A stretch of 64,000 nt of DNA from Rhizophagus clarus (GCA_015698045.1 BLAL01000018.1:1488001-1552000); one strand, 5' to 3'; positions 35,071 to 46,803 are shown, counted from the stretch's first letter. A program made the numbers and translations. The notes: a model not told the origin generated them from the sequence alone.

Positions 35071-35692
35071 TTCTCTAAATAATTATCACATACCAGTGTA
35101 AAAAATGCACTTTTTTTTTTATTATTATTTCTGAAATCGAAGAGAATAAAATATTAAAATATGCTATTTTCTCAAATAAGTTACAAAAAATGAGTATAAT
35201 TATTGTGATTCAAAATAGGATGGACGTAAATTTAAAATTAAGTTGCGTCAAATTATCTTCGAATTATGAAGTACGATATAGAAACCTTGATGCATCTCAG
35301 GCTCTTTGATTGACGTAACAATTCTAATTTTTAAAGTTAAATCGGAAAACTTCAAATTTAAAATAATTGAAGAATGTAATTGCGAAAAGTAATGAATATG
35401 AATGGAAATTGATGACACATATCAATAAAAATATCCAATTTACAATGTAAATGATAAACTTTACTTTTCTTGTGAGAAATATCAAAAAAATTAAATTTAA
35501 ATCTTTTCGAGTATCGAATCAACGTTTGAGTATTATGAAAATATTAACATTTTAATAGTTACTGTGTGTCAAATATAGATAAGTGGTCTAGACTCTAGAA
35601 TGACGACGGAGTTATTTGAGCTGCATGAATACGTGTCGTATCCTAGTTTGTGCAATCGAAGCTGTGTCAAAAAGAAGTACACGCATCGTTCT
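35071..35692. other. No gene recognised
   Basis: A+T-rich sequence. At 35600-35692 a short frame beginning ATGACGACGGAG has more balanced composition and is interrupted by the MITE-like element that follows; I cannot tell whether it was ever a gene. Confidence 0.4.
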
Positions 35693-36486
35693 CCCTACGA
35701 AAAAAGAATGTCCGGAAAATGTCTACGAAAATGTCCGGAAATTGTCCAGGTGCTTCAAAAATTGTCATAAAAATGTCCAGGAAATTGATCTATTTTGCTG
35801 TCCGGAATTTTTTGCATGCCAAGTTTTTTTTATACATGAAATTTTCCGGACAAATTCTAGACAAATAAACCAGACAAATTCCGGACATAAAATATTCCGG
35901 ACATATTCTGGACAAAATAAACCAAACAAATTCCGGACATAAAATATTCCGGACATATTCTGGACAAAATAAACCAAACAAATTCCGGACATAAAATATT
36001 CCGGACATATTCTGGACAAAATAAACCAAACAAATTCCGGGCATTTTAAATTCCAGACAAATTCTGGACAAATAAAACCAACAAATTCCGGACATAATAA
36101 AATTCCGGACAAATTCTAGACAATGTTTCTAAGAATATAAAATTTTAAATTTTAAAAAAATGCAAAAAGCACAAAACTGATATTTATAACCACTCCCTGA
36201 CGTAATAAGTAAAATTGAAGAGCAGCCAAAAATGCTATCTATGATGTTAATTCAAACTTTGGCTAATCGTGTAGGAAGTGGTAAACTCCTGCTGATCATC
36301 CGGGATAAAATTGGATTGTTCAGAATTCTGGAAAATTCCGGACAAATTTGAACCCGGACATATTCCGAACATCCGGAAACGCGCACGTTTTGGAACATTT
36401 TCCGGATTTACCAAATGTCCGGAAATTGTCTGTTTATTTTTCCGGACAATTTCAGCATGAATTCCGGATGCATTTTTTTCGTAGGG
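35693..36486. mobile_element. MITE-like element with TIRs and an internal CCGGACA minisatellite
   Basis: The left end reads CCCTACGAAAAAAGAATG and the right end is the inverted counterpart (complement CCCTACGAAAAAAATGCATC), a 14-base inverted repeat match with only short gaps after it. The trinucleotide TCT flanks both sides (35690-35692, 36487-36489), a possible 3-bp target duplication. The whole interior is built from GTCCGGAAA/TTCCGGACA words in both orientations. No transposase is present. Total length is 794 bp. Confidence 0.65.
35838..36118 (+). repeat. 52-bp minisatellite inside the MITE-like element
   Basis: About three full copies plus degenerate edges; ACATATTCTGGACAAAATAA recurs at 35901, 35953 and 36005, giving an exact 52-bp period. 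Both strands stay open in several frames because of the repeat, but these frames have no other sign of being genes. Confidence 0.92.
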
Positions 36487-36489
36487 TCT

Positions 36490-39119
36490 ACGAGGTCTGT
36501 CCGAGGATCTATGCCATAAAATACGACGACAAAATTTCTTTGCGAATTTAAGTTAGGTATTTTGCCGATAGCCCGTTAGCGAAAATTTTTGTCATGGTTT
36601 TATATTAGATCCTCAGAATTTTTAGAATTCAAATTTCATTAGTTTAAACATTAATTATATAACTTAATATAGAAAATATATATAATTGTTCTTAAAAGTG
36701 TAGAAAAAAAGAAAAAAAATATTGTTACTTCTTACTCACTAGTTTTTTGGAATACAAGTTAAACGCAATATCAATAATGGGTGAGTTAAAGAACTGATGA
36801 ATGAAGCAAATCGGGAAAAGTTTTCTCATGTCTCCTTATAATATTTACTGCAACGCGGAATTAAAGTTATTAATCGATATCAAATTTCTAACAATCCATC
36901 AGCGAATTAAAGCAAACATAAAATTAACGGATGCATATTTACTGCTTTTGAAGTTTAACAACCAGTAGCTCTCTTTTAGAATTATGAGATTACGGTAAAA
37001 TTTCTAACTTTTAATTTTAACTATTACTAATTATAAGCCATGTGTCATCCAATTGCGATACTTGCGATGTAGACATTAATAATAAGTGGCGTGAATACTT
37101 TATTATAAACTTATTATTTTGCAATTTTACGATGATAAATTAAATGAACTAGGGATCTCTATCCTTTTATATTTCTTATTATAAAAAGAATTATTAGAGT
37201 GTTTAATATATTTTTGTTCATAAAAATCAATTAACTTAACTTGCGATCACTAGGAAATTCTAAAAACACTGATTGAGGATACAATCTGATATTTCATTTT
37301 TTTTTTATTGCTAATTCATGTATCTGTACGCATATTATAAATTTTATTGAACAGAAAAATAATGAACATTATACAGTATATGCAGGATATATCATACATA
37401 TGTGATTTTACTATGACAAAATTTTGTGCTAACGGGTAGTCAGAATAATAACTGTCAAAAAATTCAGACGCGTTGCAAAATACCCAATTTAAACTTCGAA
37501 TGACACAAAAAAGAAATTACTGCAGCATTACATATCTGAGTCTACCTCAGAGGACCATATTCGCTTTTTCTGCTTCGATTATTATACTCATTACGATAAC
37601 GCTATCGAAAATCGAAAACAAATGAAAAAAAAATAAGAAATATACAATACCTTTGCAGGCTTCGATGCGAAGAAACACCTGAAAAAGATAACATGTAAAC
37701 AAATAACTGATTGACCGATTTGACGTAATTGTAAGACTAATCAGCCAATCAGCACGTGGTACCGTGTTTGAACACACCGTGTAAACTTCTTTATTAAAAT
37801 AACAGCTTGAAAATTATCATAAAGTTGTGGTGTTTTCGATTTATTCTATTGTTGATGTACAGTATCATCGGTGAATAATAATAAAATAACGAGAAGAGGC
37901 AATGCTTCAATCAGTGCCTACCCTTAGATTCCAACTAGATGGGAACGTTGTTCCAACTTCCAAGGATATATTTTTTTTCTTTGGACTTGTTTTACATAGA
38001 AATGATTATTCTTATTTGTCATCCCTCGAAAATGTAGTTAACCAAAGTAGGAATTCATACCATCGCAACGATAAAACTATGACTGTACGAAAAAATAAAT
38101 TATCCAATGAGTAGCCAGTCTCTTCACATGATTTAGTTTCGGATTATTGACCTCCTGCTAACCGAAAACATTATAACCCAGTCATATATTTTAATCGCCT
38201 CCGGAGCCGTGAATAATAATTTTATTTTTCCGGGAGATAGTCACAATTACAGTATCACATTAAAAATATTTGAAGAAAATATTTATATATAACTGAAAAT
38301 AAGCTACATAAGTGTGCTGATTACCTGGTAAAAGTGCAAAAAGTGGCTAATCGTCGCTTTAATAACCAAGGTAGAATATGAATGACGGGGAAAAAAAATA
38401 GAAATAAAAGAGGAAGAAACATATTGTACAAAACAAGAAGAAGAAATAAAATAATCAAACAAAAGAAAAACATTTAGTAATTGTCAGTCAGTATGACAAA
38501 CATGCCTATATGATCGACGTTCCAAGAATTGTAAAAGTAGCGATTTTTCAGTGAACAATAATTTTTTTTGGATAATCACGTGATTTGTGCCAATTCGAAA
38601 TTCGAATGCAGAGAGGGATCGAATGCTTTTATTTTAAGTATGCATAACGATAATACTTTATATTAAAGTTCATATTAAAAATATCATTTTTTGGATTTTA
38701 CCCCGCTGCTAGCTATTTTTATAATTTTACATTAGACATTGCATAATTCCTAATAAAATTGATTCTTGTGACATTTTTATGGAAAAATTAAATTAAGGAG
38801 CATCTTACATTAAATGTTTCACGAATAATTTTACCTTTCTAAATATGAGTTTGTGAAATTCCGGGGGGTTTATCATTTTTGAATTGATTTCTTTTTGTCA
38901 TGTAGCCTTTATGAGTTTACTATTTACTATTCGGAAAGTATTGTATTATATTTCATAAACAGTTTTATCGAACGAAAAATGAAAAAGATAATTTATTTAT
39001 TTATTTTTGACAATTAAAAGAAAAAAATAAAAATAAAAATCATTGAGAAAGAATTATATATGTATTATAACAATTATTTAAAAACATTATTTATAAAATC
39101 TTAAATAATTACAAGTATT
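36490..39119. other. No gene recognised
   Basis: Non-coding by appearance. Short frames at 37547-37777 (minus) and 37902-38114 (plus) show no recognisable domain. A TCACGTGA palindrome lies at 38576-38583. Confidence 0.45.
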
Positions 39120-39569
39120 CTAAACATGTTTTATTTCTCCACTAACAACTTTAACACCTTTATGAATAATATTAAATTTACCACCAACGATTTTATTAAC
39201 AATAGTAAAATCGCCTTTATAATCTATTTGAAAAGGAGCAGTACCGCCAACTGAGGAAATTTTGATTGACTTTCTAAATTCTTTAGTATAATTAATTTTT
39301 CCTTCCCTTGTTTCTGCAACAAATTCATAATTATTGATATTCGCATCTTTTTTGAAACCTTGATTAAATTGTCCATATACACGAGTACCATAATCGCGAG
39401 TAGAACCAAAATTAGCGAAGGTAATTCTTCCTACGGGTACGTCTTCAGGAGGGTCTGGAAAGTCACAATAAGCGACAGATCCGGAATAAGGAACGCTTTG
39501 AGTTATTTCTATAAAAATCATACAAAACAAGGTGACGATAGCCAAAAGGGATAATTTTCTTGAAATCAT
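39120..39569 (-). CDS. Small secreted protein (candidate effector)
   Basis: 149 residues, single exon. Residues 1-25 form a signal peptide (MISRK, long hydrophobic core, likely cut after TQS). The mature protein is beta-rich in appearance, with one cysteine (C35) and the segments GRITFANFGSTRDYGTRVYG and QFNQGF, then alternating hydrophobic/charged strands and a basic C-terminus ending in GEIKHV. The GQFN-type motif recalls a multicopy family of secreted proteins in Rhizophagus; that link is from memory. No neighbour shares its strand within 4 kb. A T/A-rich leader precedes the ATG. Secretion is well supported and function unknown. Confidence 0.78.
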   Translation of the reverse strand: MISRKLSLLAIVTLFCMIFIEITQSVPYSGSVAYCDFPDPPEDVPVGRITFANFGSTRDYGTRVYGQFNQGFKKDANINNYEFVAETREGKINYTKEFRKSIKISSVGGTAPFQIDYKGDFTIVNKIVGGKFNIIHKGVKVVSGEIKHV

Positions 39570-42500
39570 TTTTGAATTTTGTTTTTTTTTAGAAAAATAT
39601 TATTGAGAAAACCGATAATTATCGTTATAAATTAAATTATCTTTTTTTTTTCGGTTAGAGAAGTAAAGGAGAATTGTCGTTTCTTTTATATTTGTCATGG
39701 ATCATTAATTTACCTTCTTGAAAGGGATAATTTTATTAAATATTCTTAATTAAGGAAAAAAATATAATTTTATCATGTACATGTTTGTTTATCTTTATTG
39801 AAATCTTCTAATTATAGTTCTTGTAAATAATTTTTTTCGCATATTTTACAATTTTAGTGCGTACAAATATTATGAATTCGTTCTTTGAAAATGCGCATAT
39901 CTTTTTTTATCCTTTATTTTATAATTAAATGTTAGTTTTTAATTCGAAGCTATTTATAGATAGTTTTTTTTTCACATTTATTTTAAATCATGCAAGTGAA
40001 CTGAGTTGCAATTGCAGCTTTCTGATCGTAAATGGAACCAAAAAAGGAAAGGATATGTCGATTCCTAATGTTAATTCTAAAATCAAATGTCAAAAAGGGC
40101 TCTCGTATAGTACTATAGTACAACATTTTCTTTGCATTGTAAACTCCTTCAGAACTCGTTAAAATACCGAATTGGAATAATTTTCTTTATTGGCCGCAGT
40201 GATGATAAACGTATCAATAAGTTTGAGATAATATTTTCTGAACGATCGGTAATTGCTGTATAAGTACGTACCTTTATTAGCTATGGGCAACCTCACGAGA
40301 TCATGAAGGAAATTTACGCTTATTTATCAAAAGGTCGAGGAAGTCTCTAAGGAATTTGCGACCAACAATCTCGAAGATAAATCGCGAATAAACTCGAAAA
40401 AGAATGATAAGTTCTCCAGTAAAAATTGGACTCTTTGGAAGGTGGAAATCCATAATACTGTAATAGCGATAATGAGGGATTATTCTAAAAAAAATGCTAA
40501 AACCATAAAGAATATTCAAGGATCGATTAGTAATTATTGACAGAAACAGCTTTCTACCGTCATTATCAATTTGCCATATTTGATCACCCTAACGGAAATC
40601 GAGCAAGTGATCACGGTAAACTTATTTAATACTTTTTAGCATAATTTTTATTCCCTAGTTCTACAAAGAACGTTGCCTAAATTAACTTAACAATTTTAGT
40701 TAGGGACTTGATGAAGGCAATAATCTTGAATTAACTCATTCACAGGTATTTATGTTTTCTCCAATAGCCAGGTACCAATGAGAATTTACGTGACATGTAA
40801 TGTTAAAGCCAATTGATGATACGTTAAAACAATTCTACGATAACGGATACATTAAAGAAGGTAATATTATATGTTAAAAGAGAAATACCAAAGAGCAAAT
40901 TGATGAACATCCAACTCAAATAAAACGGCCTTCGATGAATGGATTTGTAGTTCTCTGAACTCTGCAGTATCGCCCATGTGCATAGATAGTATCATCTGAT
41001 AAATTTTATCTCCCTCAGATGTAACATATTTGTTTGTGTAAAGATAAAAATATATCATATTATTCCTTTCTATGTAACTCGTTCAATTATTAATAAAAAA
41101 GTCTCTCTGTTATACAAAATGTTGGTTGGCGCTTTTTAATACAAATGCTGTTTGGTAAAAATATGAATAAAATAAAAAAAAACTTTATATATGTGCCGAT
41201 AAACTGCTTACCTAGTTTTATTTTATATATAGTGTCATGCCGAACTTCTGCCACTTCCGGCACAACAAGAAATACAATAAAAACGATATAATAAACTTTT
41301 ACTTTTCTCAAATATAAACTTTATTTAAACTCTGAAACTTTATTATCTCTAAATAATTAGGTAGTTACATTTTTAAATAATCGTAATCTAACCTATGCTT
41401 AACGCTTGATCCCTTTTACTATGATGATCTAATTGATCACATGACTTCATCGATTTCTGTCATTACAATAGAATTGCATAAAATTAATTTTCATGTCATT
41501 TATTATTAATGTCTACGTTATTTGTAGATTACAGATTTACAGTTTATGCACGAATGCTGTTTCGGTAAAATTAAAATTATAATCATTATAATTAAAAAGA
41601 ATTTTTATCATATTCCTAAAATTAGATTCAGGAGGGTATTCCAACATGAGAAAATTTATTTCATTATTAAAATGTATTTGTATCACCAATAATAATAATG
41701 TAAAAGATAATTTTATAAAATCAAATAAATAAATATATCATATTCTATAATTGATATATTTTTCAGTATTTTGGTTATTGAAACGTAGTTTAGACATTTC
41801 ACTTGTCGTAATTTCTTAATTTCTGCAGACAATCTTTAATTTATCAATTACTAACGTAAAATTACAAAATATTATTGAAAGAGAGAGTGCTTGAAAATAA
41901 TTATACTGCATTATATATAATTAAGCAAGATTGAAATTAAAATTTTAAAAAATAAAATGAATTATTAACTAAAAATAAATTTTGTAGAAAAATCAAATTA
42001 ATTTATTGTCAAATTTGTACAATTTTTTAAGTTTAATAAAATTTAAGTTCCGGCCAAAATTAATTTTTAATCATGTGATTTATCTAGAATTTGTTTACGA
42101 TTACACAATTATTCGAACATTGCTAGAAGGACTTAAGAAATTTACCATCAGATATTAAAAAAGTCCCAAAAAAAGTGCTGAAAAAATTTTATTTTTAATT
42201 TTTGCGAGGTAATGACATACGATAAATTATGATTAATACACGATATTTTTTCATAATTCAAACGAGATACTCGAACTAATATAATAAAAAAAAGAATTTG
42301 TTCTATAAATAACCTAATTTACGCGGCCGAACTTTAAAACAATATATTTTAGGTCAGATTGATTATTTGGTCAAAAAAAAAAATGGTCAATGACTAATCC
42401 AACCAATTAAATTTAACAGATAATTACGTTACCAATACTTGAAAACTGGTATCCGAAGTGATAACATATCCGATTACCAAATAAAATCATTGGATACGCC

Positions 42501-42724
42501 TGTATAGCTTGTGCCACCCCAGTTATCCCTGTTAAATATTATTAGTTAGTACCTGGTATATTTTTATAACCTAATATCCGAGAAAATTAGTATCTACTGC
42601 ATATGATACTCACTAATACTTATTTTGTTTTAACCATTTTTCTTTTTATTTTCATCGATATCATAAATGAATAGGGTGTTTTTTAACAATTAATATGTGA
42701 AAACATTAATTATTGGGAAAAATC
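39570..42724. other. No gene recognised
   Basis: Strongly A+T-rich, especially 41300-42650. Short frames around 39929, 40301, 40867 and 41090 show no domain. I see no repeat structure beyond simple A/T runs. Confidence 0.45.
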
Positions 42725-43147
42725 TAAATCTAAATTTATTATTTTGTTTTTTCGGAAGTTTGATTGTAAAGACTTCATGCAGTTTAGACTGGTCGTACAT
42801 GAGCCACAAACAAGGAATCGTAATTCCATTGATGAATCAACCCCTGAGGTCGCATGTTACTCTTTTTGGAGAAATAATTGGGGATTTGATCATCTTATTC
42901 GGAACTTTTCTTAAAAAAAAAAAAATAAAAAATAAATAAAATCCTTTTCTCATCCTATGCGTGATATATCGTCTGTGAAGTGAAACTTATTTTACCCAGT
43001 AAATAAAATATTTAAATATCCTAATTAGTTAAAAAGGCTATTACTAAGTTATTAGCACAGTACTCCTAAAGGTGGCTTTTTGTAATTCATTAATTACGTA
43101 ACCCACCATTATTACAATTTTGAAAAAAATAAATTTTTTATAAAACT
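42725..43147 (+). promoter_or_regulatory. Shared upstream region of module gene D
   Basis: The distal block CTTCATGCAGTTTAGACT starts at 42773, 375 bp before the ATG, followed by ACTCTTTTTGGAGAAA. The proximal block AATTACGTAACCCACCATTA starts at 43092, 56 bp before the ATG. Confidence 0.66.
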
Positions 43148-44417
43148 ATGACTGGTCAAAGTAGACAACGTTCAAACAAAAATCGCTCTTCCCTAGGAGC
43201 TGGTCGTTCGTCGAAAAACCGAAATGCGATCAAAAAAGATATTCGTTCGAACTCAAATAAAGTGAAAGGTCAGTTTTTTTTTCTTTTGTCGTATTTAACA
43301 TTAAAATAATTTTTAAAAATATTTGTTATTATGCGTAAGGTTTATTAAATGCGTATACATATTCCTAATTTTATATTTAGAGTTAAAGCAAGAGATTTCT
43401 GATTTAAAAATGAAGTATCAAGAAAATAATAATATGCTTTTACAGTCCAAAGTTGATAAACTTGAACAAGAAAACAAGAAGCTCTCTAAACAGAATAAAT
43501 CTTTGCGAGCTCAAATTGGTGATTATGAATCATCAAATAGTGATGATTATTCGTCTGATGATGATGAGTCTGGTGATTCAGATGAGTCTGATGATTCAAA
43601 TCGACCAGTTAAACGACAAAAGAGAAAAAATTCGTCTGATGATGAAGAAAAAAAGGCAAAGGTCAACAAAATATTTAATTAAATTTTCATGATAACATTC
43701 ATTATAGTGAATTTATTTTAATTCTTTATTTTTAAACAGGTCTTATTGAAGACACTTCTTAAAACTTTTCCACCTGAGCTTCAACTTAGGGACGAAGAAA
43801 CGTATAGAAGTGAAACGAATGATAAAATTTGTCAAAAGTTAATACCTAGACTTCAAAAGGAAATGAAGCCGTATAATCCTACTTACGAACAAGTGGATAC
43901 CTGGTTACAATCTATTCACAAGTCCAAAAGAAACGCCTATTTGAAATCAAATCAATTTAATCTTAATGATTTTGGTTTTGGTTTTTTATATCAAAATTAT
44001 CAAAAGCCTGAAAAGCCTGAACGTCCTATTCGACTAGTTAAACGGCAAACAAAATCAAAAGGAAGCAAGTCAAATAATTTTTCTGATGGTGAGATCGATG
44101 AAGGTGCAAAGGTTTGTATCATTAATTAATTTTCATCATTTTACACTATGAATTTTATTAATTTGATTATTATTTAGTCCTTAATGAAAGCACTTCTTAA
44201 AACGTATCCATATGAGTATACTCTTAGTATTGAAGAAACTTTTAGAAGCCGAGTGAATATAGACATTTGTGATAGATTAATACCTAAGCTTCAAAGAGAC
44301 GTCAGGCCAGCGCACGATCTTTCTTACGGGCAAGTAGAGACCTGGTTACAAAATTTTCACAGGAACAAAAGAAATGCCTATTTGAGATCCAATTTTATGA
44401 TGATCGATAACTATTAA
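43148..44417 (+). CDS. Homeodomain-like module protein D (coiled coil plus two modules)
   Basis: Four exons: 43148-43268, 43381-43661, 43740-44111, 44178-44417; intron 1 phase 1, the rest phase 0; 337 residues. Exon 1 is basic and Ser/Asn-rich. Exon 2 encodes a strong coiled coil (ELKQEISDLKMKYQENNNML...KLEQENKKLSKQNKSL) followed by a very acidic Asp/Ser run and a KRQKRK patch. Exon 3 holds the first module with final helix EQVDTWLQSIHKSKRNAYLK. Exon 4 holds the second, ending GQVETWLQNFHRNKRNAYLR; here the residue matching homeodomain position 51 is asparagine, which is the best single hint of homeodomain ancestry in the family. The exon 4 module is closest to exon 7 of gene B. A nuclear DNA-binding-like role is inferred only. 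Confidence 0.76.
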
Positions 44418-45524
44418 ATTGCCTATTCTGTATGTACAGTATTTTTTAATCATTGATTGATATATCAAATAACGTGCGCGGTGTAATTAGTTTTTTTTAT
44501 GACCTTTTCATTTTCTACATCATCTTAAACATTTTCTTTCGTTTCTCAATCAATACTTGATTCAACCCGAAAATTTCTTTTAACTGTTGACGAATTTTTT
44601 TGTATATATATATATATTTTTTAGAATATTAATTTGGCCTAGATTATAATATAAGACGTGATTATCGCACAATTTTTCAAAAAATGGAAATGTTACTGTA
44701 CGAATTGGCACTTCTTCGGAATACTTGACCTCCTATAACGATCAGCCGTCAGCGTGGTTGTGAATTCTGCAAAGTCTAGGGTCTATTTGAAGGGCAGTAA
44801 AAAAAACTATAGCTTATGTTATGCAATAACGAAATTGCAGATTTTTCGTATTTATCATGAAAGAATCCTAATATCGCATGTATGTACTTATATATACTGT
44901 ATCATTTCAAACTGTAAGAAGTGTAAGCTTTATTAGTTCTCTCATTAGATACAATGGCATTTTGACCAGAGAAAATAATTTAATTTAAACTTTGAGAATA
45001 AAATTAAATTAAAAATAGAAAGTCATTATGAATCAATTAGATGAAAGAAATTTCACTTTTACTAAATTGAAGTCGATTTTAAAGATTTTAACGTTAACAG
45101 TTAATTGCCATTTCAAGAATCACGTGCAAATATTCGGTCATGTACAAGAGCATATGACGGAATTGATCAAGATATACGTACGAGTTATTTATACTAGAAT
45201 TTATAATCTAACAATCCAAGATTCTGTTTTCGAGGCTTTAAACCCGACTGACTAATTCCTGTAATAGCGCACCTCACTTATCGGGATCATTAATTGTTTT
45301 CTTGTTTCAGTATGCATGCTTTCCCGATTACTTTCCTACTATGATACTTTGAATTCCTTTTTGTAATCCCAGCACCTCTCACTCATTAGGAACATTAACT
45401 TGTTTTAATCTACAGTACATTCCAAAAACTTTCAAATATTCGAATTTCATTACGAAAGCTCTAAATAGTATGCATTTGCTGATCCTTACTAAATAGTTAG
45501 ACAATGAAAGCTAAATGACCTGTC
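44418..45524. other. 3' flank of gene D and non-coding sequence
   Basis: 44418-44790 is paralogous to the 3' flank of gene B. At 45261-45305 and 45362-45405 a ~40-bp sequence (GTAAT...GCACCTC...CATTAA(T/C)TTGTTTT) occurs twice about 100 bp apart. A 75-codon frame at 45028-45255 has no recognisable domain. Confidence 0.45.
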
Positions 45525-45625
45525 GATTGACCCTGTCGATAAAACGTTTGTCGGTGAAGTGATTGTCCATGAAATAATTGTCAGTAAAATGAACTAAACC
45601 CCCGTGAAATGAGTCAGACTACTCC
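45525..45625 (+). repeat. Second locus of the ~15-bp GTCGGTGAAATGATT minisatellite
   Basis: Five to six degenerate units (TTGTCGGTGAAGTGA, TTGTCCATGAAATAA, TTGTCAGTAAAATGA and others), matching the array at 7478-7595. Confidence 0.65.
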
Positions 45626-46347
45626 TGACAAATCCACGATCGACAAAAGAAAATCCGGTTTGATCATCTATAACTGTATAATATGTCCGTAACTTCTATT
45701 TTTAGTTTTATACAGTTTTGTTAGGAACTTACCCCTGCTCGTGTGCGAAAAGTGCGGGTGTTTATTCAGAATGAAATTGCGGTTTCTTTTAATAAAAATA
45801 GCGAACTTCCCATTTAAAAGATATTCTTAATCCCCAGAACACCTTTAACAATAGAACGTTCACTGTCGTTCATATTGTATTTACTATTCAAAAGGGCGGG
45901 CTTATTAAATTATTAAGAAAAATTCAGGTTAGGAGAAAGAATTTTTAAATAAAAAAATTAATTCCAGATTTATAAAGATTGTCTCGATTTTTTTTTTTTG
46001 CATAAACATTATAATGCTTTCTAATTTTAACATAATTATAACATGTGAAAGTAATTAGTACGAGTCGATCATTATTTCTCTCTAAAACAATTTCTCCATT
46101 TTTAAAATGAACATTAATTTTGGTAAAATTAAGCAGGAGAATAAATGTGAAATCATATAAGATTTTGTAAAATAGAACAATTTCTAATTATTAATTCATT
46201 AAAATGAGATTTTATGAAAAAAAAAATGGAATATTAAAATAGAGAACAATTTTTCACAGGGTTGTAAAGAATATATAAATAATTAACCCGTATAACAATT
46301 TTGAACATAATTACATGATTATATTATTATAACAATCATAATTCGTC
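45626..46347. other. No gene; upstream flank of a secreted-protein gene
   Basis: Nothing recognisable apart from a TATA-like ATATATAAATAATTAA at about 46271-46286, some 65 bp before the next start codon. Confidence 0.45.
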
Positions 46348-46803
46348 ATGAATCAAAAGTACTTTATTATTTCATTTACTTTGCTTGTAGTTTTTTTCCT
46401 TACGAATGTTGACGGGTGTCATCCTTCTGGAAATGGCGGTCCTTGTGGCGACGACAACCCTAAGTGTCCTCAGATTATCGATGCCCATTTTACAAATGGA
46501 GCACTCACAATAACAGTTCAAACTGATAAAGATTTATTTACAGGGCCACAAGCATTCGGTCACTTTACCTTCCACGCTGATAGTGGTGTTGGATGGGAAT
46601 TTTATAAGCATCCTCAGTTTGTTAACGATTATAGTTGTAATCATGGCCGTAGCTCTAGTGAGGCTAATCCATTCACATCCACCTGGCTTTTTGATCCTAG
46701 TCAAACACCTTCTAATACCTGGTTTGATATTTGGATTTCGATATATACTGACTGTGGCAATACTATTATTGAACCTGGACCGGGCAATACATTGTGTTTC
46801 TAA
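46348..46803 (+). CDS. Small secreted cysteine-rich protein (candidate effector)
   Basis: 151 residues, single exon. Residues 1-23 form a signal peptide (short polar start, hydrophobic core, likely cut just before C24). The mature chain has six cysteines (24, 33, 40, 97, 136, 150), enough for three disulfides, with the first three in a Gly/Pro-rich N-terminal segment and the last two near the C-terminus. The middle part alternates polar and hydrophobic residues and carries several aromatic residues (FGHFTFHADSGVGWEFY, STWLFDP, TWFDIWISIY), as in an extracellular beta-sandwich. It ends LCF. No known family was recognised. It is a solitary gene with a TATA-like box about 65 bp upstream. Confidence 0.8.
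   Translation: MNQKYFIISFTLLVVFFLTNVDGCHPSGNGGPCGDDNPKCPQIIDAHFTNGALTITVQTDKDLFTGPQAFGHFTFHADSGVGWEFYKHPQFVNDYSCNHGRSSSEANPFTSTWLFDPSQTPSNTWFDIWISIYTDCGNTIIEPGPGNTLCF

Noticed and set aside
35765..36112. Overlapping minus-strand frames of about 100-115 codons (CPEFVWFI repeats)
   Set aside because: They are a by-product of the 52-bp minisatellite; period 52 is not a multiple of three and there is no gene context.
45028..45255. 75-codon plus-strand frame with hydrophobic helix character
   Set aside because: No domain, no splice partners, and length within what random A+T-rich sequence can give.
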